Shown here: positions 1 to 6,730 of the stretch, piece by piece
Position numbering within the stretch: position 1 is the stretch's first letter
Layout of the letters: every line of letters starts with the position of its first letter
Assembly (NCBI GenBank): GCA_023392575.1
Contig: JAEVYV010000045.1
Location: 1-19,151, forward strand
DNA length: 19,151 bases
Direction of reading: 5' to 3'
Source of the DNA: Bacteroidota bacterium
Lineage (GTDB): Bacteria > Bacteroidota > Bacteroidia > Chitinophagales > Chitinophagaceae
Notes under the pieces: model-generated
What the model saw: the letters and a program-made list of their open reading frames with translations, nothing else
Told to the model about the DNA's origin: nothing
Databases searched by the model: none
Position numbers and translations under genes: made by a program

Positions 1-1
1 G

Positions 2-3000
2 GAATACGATTACAAAACCTATAAATACACCAAAACAAAAATTGGCAGCTACCAAACGGATAAGAATGGATTTATTGCTGTCGAAAAAAATAAAGACGAC
101 AGAGGATATGGCTATTTTCTGGATATAACCTATCAGGCCGACCGGCTGGCCTTGAACGAACAAATCTATAATTACTATTATTACGACAATCAAAACCAGC
201 AAGAAGAAGATGAAGACGTAAAAAAGATTTTCTTCTTCACCGATCGGTCCATTTACCGGCCCGGTCAAACGGTTTATTTTAAAGGAATTGCCCTGGTAAA
301 AACCAAAGAAGGCAATCAAATCGCAACCAGCCACACAACAAAAATATTTTTGGAAGATGCCAACAGCCAGGACATTGATTCGTTAACCGTAACCACCAAT
401 GAATTTGGTTCTTTCTCCGGCAAGTTTCAACTACCGCAAAACTTGCTGAACGGTGCGTTTCGGATTTACGACGATGAAGACGACAATGAATACCGGTTTT
501 CAGTGGAAGAATACAAGCGTCCCAAATTTTATGTGGACTTTGAAAAAGTAAAAAACACTTACAAAGCAGGCGACACGGTAACCGTTACCGGCTTTGCCAA
601 AGCCTATGCCGGCAACAATATTGATGGCGCAAAAGTTTCGTACCGGGTGGTTCGCCAGCCGCGTTTTATCTATCCCTGGCTTACCTGGAAATGGTGGTTG
701 CCGCCTTCGCAGCCTATGGAAATTGCTCACGGAGAGAGCACTATAGACAAAGACGGCCCGTTCATTATTCGGTTCACTGCCATTCCCGATAAAAAGATTG
801 ACAAAAAACTGGAACCTGTTTTTGATTACAAAATTTATGCGGATGTTACCGACATCAACGGGGAAACAAGAAGCAGGGAAAACACCATTACCGCTGGTTA
901 TAAATCTTTATTGCTTCGTGTTGGTTTGGCCGAAAGAATGCCGGTTGATTCGCTGAAAAACATTTCCATTCGCACCGAAAACATGAATGGAGAATACCAG
1001 CCTTCTACCGTAACGGTTTCATTTACCCAACTCATTCCGGAGAACCGTTTGATCCGTAAACGCTACTGGCAGCAACCCGACCAGTTTGTAATGAACAAAG
1101 AAGAATTCCTCTCCTACTTTCCGCACGATGAGTACAGAAACGAAACGGATTATAAAACATGGGTCAAGGGAGAAGTGGTATTTCAAAAAACAGACAGCAC
1201 AAGCGTGAATGGTCAGTGGTCAATAGTGAATAGTCTTTCAGCCGGCTATTATGAAGTAAGCATTATCACAAAAGACAAAGACGGCCAGGAAGTAAAAGAT
1301 GTGCAATACATAGAGCTATTTGACACCAAAGCAAACGGCTTTGCCAAACCCGAATACTTGTGGACAAAGGGTGCGGGCAAAGCGATTGAGCCGGGGGAAA
1401 CAACGAATGTGCAGGTTGGCTCCTCCGCTCAAAATGTTTTTGTGATTAGGCAAACAGATAAAAGAGATAAATCAGAGACATTTGATTTTACTACACTTAA
1501 CAACGGGAAAAAAACCTGGAGTTTTTCCGCTACCGAAAAAGACCGGGGTGGCTATGGCGTGAACTTCTTTTTTGTAAAAGACAACCGTTTTTATCAATTC
1601 GGTGATATCATTCAAGTTCCCTGGACCAATAAAGAACTGCATATTGAATACGCCACCTTCCGCGATAAAACCCTGCCGGGCAGCGAAGAAAAATGGAAAG
1701 TAAAAATTACGGGGTACAAAAATGAAAAACTAGCTGCTGAAATGCTGGCCAGTATGTACGATGCCTCGCTGGATCAATTCAAACCACATGAGTGGAACAA
1801 GCCCGGAATATGGCCGGTGTATGCAAGATTGTTTGCGTGGAGTGGAAGCCAGAATTTTAATGCGATACAGTCACAAGAGAAATGGATTTATAACAACCCG
1901 GTCATTAACACAAAACAATATGACCAACTGATTCAACCGACAGGATATATAGGTCGACTTAAAACAGAGTATTTAAGAGATTTATCACAAAGGTCAAATG
2001 CCTTATCAGACTCAATAGCTGCTGCCACTCCGTTAAACGAAAAACTTGATGAAGTTGTAGTTTCTGGGTATGTTGCACAAAGAAAAAGATCAATGACTGG
2101 GTCAGTCACTGTTGTGACTAAAAATGGCAGCTCTGAATTAGCAACCCCTGATGAAAAAATTAGTACGGATCACCCACCTATTCAGCCCCGTAAAAATTTC
2201 AACGAAACCGCCTTCTTCTTCCCGGATCTCAGAACCGATGAAAACGGCGCCATTGAATTTTCTTTTACGGTACCCGAAGCTTTAACCAAATGGAAACTGC
2301 AAACCCTGGCGCATACAAAAAGCCTGGCCTTTGGTATTTCCCAAAAGGAGTTGGTCACGCAAAAAGATCTGATGGTACAGCCCAATGCACCCCGCTTTTT
2401 GCGCCAGGGCGACCGCATGGAATTCACAGCAAAAATTGTCAACCTTTCGGAAAAAGAATTCACCGGCCAGGCCCAATTGCAGTTAATGGATGCTACCACC
2501 AATCAATCCGTTGATGGCTGGTTCCTGAATACCTTTCCCAATCAGTATTTTACTGTTGCCGCCGGTCAAAGCGAAGTGGTGAAGTTCCCGGTACAGGTGC
2601 CTTTTCAATTCAACAACGCATTGGTATGGCGAGTGGTTGCGAGAGCTGACAACTTCAGTGATGGGGAAGAAAACACGATACCGGTTCTAACCAACAAAGT
2701 ATTGGTTACCGAAACCATGCCCCTGCCTATGAAAGGCAGCGGAACAAAAACCTTCAGTTTTGATAAGCTATTAAAATCCGGCGAAAGTGAAACCTTACAG
2801 AATCGTTCTTTAACGGTTGAATACACATCCAACCCTGCGTGGTATGTAGTACAGGCCTTGCCCTTTTTAATGGAGTATCCTTACGAGTGCGCCGAGCAAA
2901 CCTGGAACCGTTATTATGCCAACGCGTTGGCCAGTAAAATTGCGAACGCATCGCCCCGCATCAAACAGATTTTTGAGCAGTGGAAAAACACGGATTCGTC

Positions 3001-4552
3001 AGCCTTGTTGTCAAACCTGCAAAAAAATCCCGAATTAAAATCGGCTCTGTTAGAAGAAACACCCTGGGTGTTGCAGGCCAAAACCGAAGAGCAGCAAAAG
3101 AAAAATATTGCTTTGCTTTTCGACATGGCTCGCATGAGCAATGAGCTCAAAAGCAATTTGGAAAAATTAAAACAAATGCAAAGTCCCAATGGAGGTTTTG
3201 TGTGGTTCAAAGGCGGCCCGGATGATCGGCACATCACGCAGTATATCTTAACCGGCATGGGGCGTTTGAAAAATCTGGATGTGGATGTGGATGATTTGAA
3301 AACAGTCATTACTTCTGCCCTTTCTTATCTGGACAACAAGATCCAGGAAGATTATGAAAAACTGGTAAAGAGTAAGGCCGATCTGAAAAAACAACAATTG
3401 AGTTACCTGCAAATACAATACCTCTACATGCGCAGCTTTTTCCCTGAATATGCTGTTCCCAAAACGGCACAAACCGCCTACCATTACTACCGCCAACAGG
3501 CGCAAAGTTTTTGGGCAAAACAAAATCCTTTCATGCAGGGAATGATTGCTCTGGCGTTAAACAGGACCAACGACAAGCAAACACCCGCCGGCATTTTAAA
3601 ATCACTGAAGGAAACATCGGTAGTGAATGAAGAAATGGGCAGGTACTGGCAGAACAACCGGATTGGCTACAGCTGGTTCTGGTGGTTTGCTCCCATTGAA
3701 ACGCAATCGCTCCTGATTGAAGCCTTCAGTGAAATTGGAAACGACCACCAAACTGTGAACGACCTGAAAACATGGCTGGTCAAAAACAAACAAACCAACA
3801 ACTGGCGCACCACCAAAGCCACCGCCGATGCCTGCTATGCCATGCTGTTGCGGGGAACGGACTGGCTAAGCAATAAGCTTTCGGTCCAGATTAAATTGGG
3901 TTCTTCCATCATTTCAAACAACACGGAGCAGACGGAAGTTGGAACCGGTTATTTCAAAAAAACAATGGAACTCAACGTCATCAAACCTGAGATGGGCAAC
4001 ATTGTAGTGAACGTGCAGCAGCCAGTTAATCAACCAACCAATCAACCATCCAACTTACCCTCCTGGGGTGCTGTTTACTGGCAATATTTTGAGGATATGG
4101 ACAAGGTTACCTCTGCTTCCACTCCGCTGCAACTGAATAAAAAACTATTCCTTGAAAAAAATACGGACCGTGGCCCTGTACTGGCACCGGTTGATGAAGC
4201 CACAGAGCTGCAGGTTGGCGATAAAATTAAAGTCCGCATTGAACTGCGGGTAGACCGCGACATGGAATATGTGCACATGAAAGACATGCGGGCCTCTGCC
4301 CTAGAACCGGTAAACGTTTTAAGCGGCTACAAATGGCAGGGCGGTTTGGGTTATTATGAAAGCACCAAAGACGCCAGCACCAATTTCTTTTTTAATTACC
4401 TGCCCAAAGGCAGTTATGTATTTGAATATCCTTTGTTCGTAACGCATAGCGGCAATTTTAGCAATGGCGTTACCACCATTCAGTGCATGTATGCACCGGA
4501 GTTCAATGCCCACAGCGAAGGGGTGAGAATCCTGAGCTTGTCGAAGGACTGA
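2..4552 (+). CDS. Alpha-2-macroglobulin family protein, 5'-truncated by window
   Basis: The reading frame is open from base 2, so the true start lies upstream; the TTG at 152 is internal. The visible part is 1516 residues. An MG2 motif (FFFTDRSIYRPGQ) begins near window residue 77. The alpha-2-macroglobulin core (FFPDLRTDENG, then LTKWKL) begins near residue 737. A thioester motif YPYECAEQTW has Cys at about residue 963 (bases 2888-2899), so the C-x-E-Q needed for a covalent trap is intact. An alpha-helical thioester domain and a C-terminal beta-sandwich (around LRVDRDMEYVHMKDMR) follow. Bacterial members are envelope proteins thought to trap attacking proteases after cleavage of a bait region. 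Oddities are a SusC-plug-like stretch in the presumed bait region, two low-complexity insertions, and a C-terminus (ILSLSKD) encoded by a REP-like repeat. A signal or lipoprotein sequence cannot be assessed. The family call is firm; the target is unknown. Confidence 0.95.
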   Translation, partial: EYDYKTYKYTKTKIGSYQTDKNGFIAVEKNKDDRGYGYFLDITYQADRLALNEQIYNYYYYDNQNQQEEDEDVKKIFFFTDRSIYRPGQTVYFKGIALVKTKEGNQIATSHTTKIFLEDANSQDIDSLTVTTNEFGSFSGKFQLPQNLLNGAFRIYDDEDDNEYRFSVEEYKRPKFYVDFEKVKNTYKAGDTVTVTGFAKAYAGNNIDGAKVSYRVVRQPRFIYPWLTWKWWLPPSQPMEIAHGESTIDKDGPFIIRFTAIPDKKIDKKLEPVFDYKIYADVTDINGETRSRENTITAGYKSLLLRVGLAERMPVDSLKNISIRTENMNGEYQPSTVTVSFTQLIPENRLIRKRYWQQPDQFVMNKEEFLSYFPHDEYRNETDYKTWVKGEVVFQKTDSTSVNGQWSIVNSLSAGYYEVSIITKDKDGQEVKDVQYIELFDTKANGFAKPEYLWTKGAGKAIEPGETTNVQVGSSAQNVFVIRQTDKRDKSETFDFTTLNNGKKTWSFSATEKDRGGYGVNFFFVKDNRFYQFGDIIQVPWTNKELHIEYATFRDKTLPGSEEKWKVKITGYKNEKLAAEMLASMYDASLDQFKPHEWNKPGIWPVYARLFAWSGSQNFNAIQSQEKWIYNNPVINTKQYDQLIQPTGYIGRLKTEYLRDLSQRSNALSDSIAAATPLNEKLDEVVVSGYVAQRKRSMTGSVTVVTKNGSSELATPDEKISTDHPPIQPRKNFNETAFFFPDLRTDENGAIEFSFTVPEALTKWKLQTLAHTKSLAFGISQKELVTQKDLMVQPNAPRFLRQGDRMEFTAKIVNLSEKEFTGQAQLQLMDATTNQSVDGWFLNTFPNQYFTVAAGQSEVVKFPVQVPFQFNNALVWRVVARADNFSDGEENTIPVLTNKVLVTETMPLPMKGSGTKTFSFDKLLKSGESETLQNRSLTVEYTSNPAWYVVQALPFLMEYPYECAEQTWNRYYANALASKIANASPRIKQIFEQWKNTDSSALLSNLQKNPELKSALLEETPWVLQAKTEEQQKKNIALLFDMARMSNELKSNLEKLKQMQSPNGGFVWFKGGPDDRHITQYILTGMGRLKNLDVDVDDLKTVITSALSYLDNKIQEDYEKLVKSKADLKKQQLSYLQIQYLYMRSFFPEYAVPKTAQTAYHYYRQQAQSFWAKQNPFMQGMIALALNRTNDKQTPAGILKSLKETSVVNEEMGRYWQNNRIGYSWFWWFAPIETQSLLIEAFSEIGNDHQTVNDLKTWLVKNKQTNNWRTTKATADACYAMLLRGTDWLSNKLSVQIKLGSSIISNNTEQTEVGTGYFKKTMELNVIKPEMGNIVVNVQQPVNQPTNQPSNLPSWGAVYWQYFEDMDKVTSASTPLQLNKKLFLEKNTDRGPVLAPVDEATELQVGDKIKVRIELRVDRDMEYVHMKDMRASALEPVNVLSGYKWQGGLGYYESTKDASTNFFFNYLPKGSYVFEYPLFVTHSGNFSNGVTTIQCMYAPEFNAHSEGVRILSLSKD
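1205..1234 (+). repeat. Short tandem-like insertion inside the macroglobulin gene
   Basis: Thirty bases made of imperfect repeats of TGAATGGTC, AGTGGTC and AATAGTGAATAGT encode VNGQWSIVNS. The stretch is in frame between a charged beta-strand region and SAGYYEVSI. It reads as a simple repeat that has entered or grown in a loop of an MG-type domain. I recall similar NGQWSxVN runs in Bacteroidota sequences, but this could not be searched. Confidence 0.5.
2045..2122 (+). other. SusC/RagA plug-like segment in the presumed bait region of the macroglobulin
   Basis: These codons give LDEVVVSGYVAQRKRS, then MTGSVTVVTK (window residues about 682-707). The pattern DEVVVxGYxxxxKxxxTGSVxxV is the hallmark of the N-terminal plug region of SusC/RagA TonB-dependent receptors. 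It sits just before the conserved RKNFNETAFFFPDL block, where the bait region of alpha-2-macroglobulins is expected. The surrounding 300 bases look richer in A+T and in AGA/TCA codons than the flanks, judged by eye. The match is seen directly; the bait-region assignment is inferred from family layout. Confidence 0.65.
4028..4051 (+). repeat. Two copies of a 12-bp unit in the macroglobulin gene
   Basis: AATCAACCAACC (4028-4039) is followed directly by AATCAACCATCC (4040-4051), 11 of 12 bases identical. With flanking bases they encode VNQPTNQPSNLPS, a proline/asparagine/glutamine linker between a beta-rich segment and the WGAVYWQYFED block. It is in frame and probably forms a flexible surface linker. 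Confidence 0.7.
4531..4547 (+). repeat. REP-like repeat, left copy
   Basis: CCTGAGCTTGTCGAAGG. It is read through as the last codons of the macroglobulin gene (LSLSK), whose TGA stop follows at 4550. A partial further copy, CTGAGCCT, lies at 4549-4556. The reverse complement matches bases 4906-4922 at 16 of 17 positions. Confidence 0.85.
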
Positions 4553-4592
4553 GCCTATAACTTTTAATAAGAGTAGGTATTTTTAAATATAA

Positions 4593-4886
4593 ATGTATGT
4601 AGTCTATATTCTCGAATGCAGCGACAAAAGCCATTACACGGGTCTTACCAAGGACCTTGATGAACGGCTATGGCAACACCAAACAGGATTTTTCCCTGAA
4701 TGCTACACTTGTCAACGCAGACCAGTTGTTCTACGATGGCATGAGTATTTAGATACAGCGGAGGATGCAATGAGAAGAGAAAAACAAATAAAAGGCTGGT
4801 CAAGAAAAAAGAAAGAAGCGTTGATAGACGGAGCTATGGAAAAACTGAGGCAGCTTTCAAAATCAAAGGACGATGGAGAAAAGTAA
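4593..4886 (+). CDS. Small GIY-YIG nuclease family protein
   Basis: This 97-residue protein has the single-domain layout of the GIY-YIG/UPF0213-like family. It shows YVVYILE (residues 2-8), YTGLT (15-19), the catalytic-type Arg25 in DLDERL, and Glu63 in RREKQIKGWSRKKKEAL. GIY-YIG domains cut DNA using the Tyr/Arg/Glu set and a divalent metal; the role of stand-alone small members is mostly unknown. The gene starts 40 bases after the macroglobulin stop, and its stop overlaps the next gene's start by 14 bases in a different frame. It lies between inverted REP-like repeats, which suggests a link between nuclease and repeat, but that link is inference. The start ATG is followed at once by the conserved strand, so it is secure. 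Confidence 0.9.
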   Translation: MYVVYILECSDKSHYTGLTKDLDERLWQHQTGFFPECYTCQRRPVVLRWHEYLDTAEDAMRREKQIKGWSRKKKEALIDGAMEKLRQLSKSKDDGEK

Positions 4887-5976
4887 ATCTAACCCTTCAA
4901 CAAACCCTTCGACAGGCTCAGGGCTTGATTACCTCATCGTCGGACAGGGCATTTGCGGCACCATGCTTTCCTGGTTTCTGCTCAAGGAAGGAAAAAGCTT
5001 TATGGTGATAGACGACAACAATGAACATTCGTCTTCCAAAATAGCAGCCGGTATCATCAACCCCATAACGGGCCGGCGCTATGTGACCACCTGGATGATC
5101 GGAGACATCATGCCCTTTGCCATGCAAACGTATAAGGAGATAGGCGCTTATTTCAATGATCATTTTATTTTTGAAAAAAGCATTATTGATTTTTTTCCCT
5201 CGCCCCAAATGCGCAATGCCTTTGTGGATCGTATAACAGAAGACGACACCTATCTGCACTCCTATCCCGATCAAAATCATTTCAACCAGTATTTCAATTA
5301 TGATTTTGGTTGTGGGGAAATCAGTCCGGCATACACCGTGCATTTGCAATTGCTGCTGGCTTCGTGGCGAAAAAAATTAATCGATCTAAATGCCCTCATG
5401 GAAGAGGCATTTCATACAGAAGATGTAAGCCTTACAAGTGACGGCATAAACTACCGGGGCATTACCGCTGAAAAAATTATCTTCTGTGATGGTGTGGCTG
5501 CCACCAACAATCCCTGGTTCACGCTGCTTCCTTTTGCGCCCAACAAGGGCGAAGCATTGATCATTGAGTGCCCGGATCTCACCAACCAACATATTTTCAA
5601 AAAAGGAATGCTGTTGGCGCCGCTTCCAGCGGCAAACACTTATTGGGTTGGCTCTAATTATCAGTGGGAGTTTAAAGACGATCAACCGTCCGATCAATTT
5701 TACCAACACGCAACCAGTCTTCTCAAGCACTGGCTCAAAATGCCCTTTAGGGTTTTGGCCCACAAAGCAGCCGTGCGGCCCGCCACTATTGAACGCCGGC
5801 CATTTGTTGGTTTTCACCCTCTTTACAACAACATCGGAATTCTAAATGGCATGGGAACCAAGGGCACTTCCCTGGCCCCGTTTTTTGCCCACCAGCTGGT
5901 GCAACATTCGGTTTATGATTTTCCGATTGCCGATGAGGCCAATGTGCACCGCTTCAGCCGCATTCTTTCTAAATAA
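4873..5976 (+). CDS. FAD-dependent oxidoreductase, DAO (glycine/D-amino-acid oxidase-like) family
   Basis: A 367-residue flavoprotein. The Rossmann FAD-binding motif is DYLIVGQGICGTMLSWFL with G24-x-G26-xx-G29, and the beta-2 acidic end is near Asp47. The SSKIAAGIINPITGRRY segment and the C-terminal GILNGMGTKGTSLAPFFA block, which closes over the flavin, are typical of DAO-fold enzymes. Such enzymes oxidise amines or amino acids; the substrate cannot be read here. The start at 4873 overlaps the GIY-YIG gene by 14 bases and has AAAGGA just upstream, so translation may be coupled. The first 17 or so residues (MEKSKSNPSTNPSTGSG) are low-complexity and partly REP-encoded, and no other in-frame start precedes the Rossmann strand. 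The native N-terminus may therefore have been rewritten by the repeat. Confidence 0.88.
   Translation: MEKSKSNPSTNPSTGSGLDYLIVGQGICGTMLSWFLLKEGKSFMVIDDNNEHSSSKIAAGIINPITGRRYVTTWMIGDIMPFAMQTYKEIGAYFNDHFIFEKSIIDFFPSPQMRNAFVDRITEDDTYLHSYPDQNHFNQYFNYDFGCGEISPAYTVHLQLLLASWRKKLIDLNALMEEAFHTEDVSLTSDGINYRGITAEKIIFCDGVAATNNPWFTLLPFAPNKGEALIIECPDLTNQHIFKKGMLLAPLPAANTYWVGSNYQWEFKDDQPSDQFYQHATSLLKHWLKMPFRVLAHKAAVRPATIERRPFVGFHPLYNNIGILNGMGTKGTSLAPFFAHQLVQHSVYDFPIADEANVHRFSRILSK
4891..4914 (+). repeat. 12-bp direct repeat beside the right REP-like copy
   Basis: AACCCTTCAACA (4891-4902) and AACCCTTCGACA (4903-4914) differ at one base and encode NPST-NPST. The second unit runs into the REP-like sequence, so this looks like local duplication of its edge. 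Confidence 0.75.
4905..4923 (-). repeat. REP-like repeat, right copy
   Basis: CCCTTCGACAGGCTCAGGG, the inverted counterpart of the copy at 4531-4547. It lies within the first 20 codons of the FAD oxidoreductase gene and encodes the PSTGSG stretch just before the conserved DYLIVGQG strand. Confidence 0.85.
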
Positions 5977-6219
5977 ACGAGGAGGAAAAATTCAAAAGTA
6001 AAAATCAACGCTCTGCAAGTAGTCAATAATCCCCTAAAAACTATCGCCTAAAAAAACTACTCACTATCACTACTACACCTGTCGTGTCCAAAGCGGTTCA
6101 CAACCCCAGCCCAAATCAAAAAAGAGACGCACCACCGGAAAAGCTTAGCCTTAACCTCTATCTTAAAATCCTAATAAAACAATTCATGTAATACATTTGA
6201 GAAACTTATAGCAGAACCA
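5977..6219. other. Non-coding spacer, 243 bases
   Basis: No ORF of useful length, tRNA-like fold or strong hairpin with a T-run was seen. It is A-rich. A possible promoter box lies near the right end (annotated separately). Confidence 0.6.
6192..6199 (+). promoter_or_regulatory. Possible Bacteroidota -7 box (TACATTTG)
   Basis: TACATTTG fits the TAnnTTTG consensus exactly and lies 20 bases before the ATG at 6220. No good -33 TTTG is visible at the usual distance, so support rests on one box. Confidence 0.45.
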
Positions 6220-6630
6220 ATGAACGAGTCAAACGAACCCCTGTATGTCATTCCCGCCCGGTATCGCAAAATGGAAAACATGCACATCATTTTCTGGCTG
6301 CTGAAAGATGTAAGCTGGTGCCTGATCTGGAAACCCCTGGGCATTGCCATGATCTTCCCCACCCTGATCATTTCCATTATTATTGCCTGGCGCACCCGGG
6401 AAATCAAAGCCGAACTGGCGCATAACCTGGCCATCAGTTTCTGGATTACAGCCAACTCTTATTGGATGATCGCCGAGTTTCTCCATTTTGACGGCATGTC
6501 GGTATGGCGTCAGTTTGAAGGAAAGCACCTGGCCCTCATTCCCTTTGTTATTGGGATTTTGATCCTGGCTAATTATTACCTTGTGCAAAAGCCAAAAGAA
6601 GAACGGCAAGCGCAAGTGGTAACCACGTGA
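6220..6630 (+). CDS. Conserved small integral membrane protein of unknown function
   Basis: A 136-residue protein with three or four hydrophobic segments: about 24-57 (FWLLKDVSWCLIW then PLGIAMIFPTLIISIIIAW, possibly two passes), 69-88 (NLAISFWITANSYWMIAEFL) and 103-122 (LALIPFVIGILILANYYLV). The C-terminal tail is charged (KPKEERQ). I recognise the pattern LLKDxSWxxxWKPLG with a later ITANSYWMxxEF as a recurring Bacteroidota membrane family, but no function is known to me. An in-frame ATG at 6271 (MENMHIIFWLL) is an alternative start close to the first hydrophobic segment. The gene lies 100 bases before the MutS-like ATPase on the same strand and may share its transcript. Confidence 0.8.
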   Translation: MNESNEPLYVIPARYRKMENMHIIFWLLKDVSWCLIWKPLGIAMIFPTLIISIIIAWRTREIKAELAHNLAISFWITANSYWMIAEFLHFDGMSVWRQFEGKHLALIPFVIGILILANYYLVQKPKEERQAQVVTT

Positions 6631-6730
6631 GGTTGAACCGCATCGCAGCCAGAGAGCTGTGCTGCATTCTTCGCTTGCAAACCTTTGGCTTCCGGAAAAC
6701 AATCCCAACCAAACCTTATTTAGCAGACGT

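Larger units (their letters stand above)
4531..4923. mobile_element. Candidate REP-bounded GIY-YIG cassette
   Basis: A unit of about 393 bases starts with CCTGAGCTTGTCGAAGG and ends with CCTTCGACAGGCTCAGGG, which are inverted copies of each other (16 of 17 bases). It encloses a single GIY-YIG nuclease gene. Both ends lie inside neighbouring coding sequences and supply their terminal codons. No clear target-site duplication is visible. Calling it a mobile unit is inference from this arrangement; two independent REP insertions near a resident gene would look similar. Confidence 0.35.

Noticed and set aside
152..154. TTG at 152 as start of the macroglobulin gene
   Set aside because: The frame is open upstream to base 2 with family-like residues, so the gene simply continues beyond the window.
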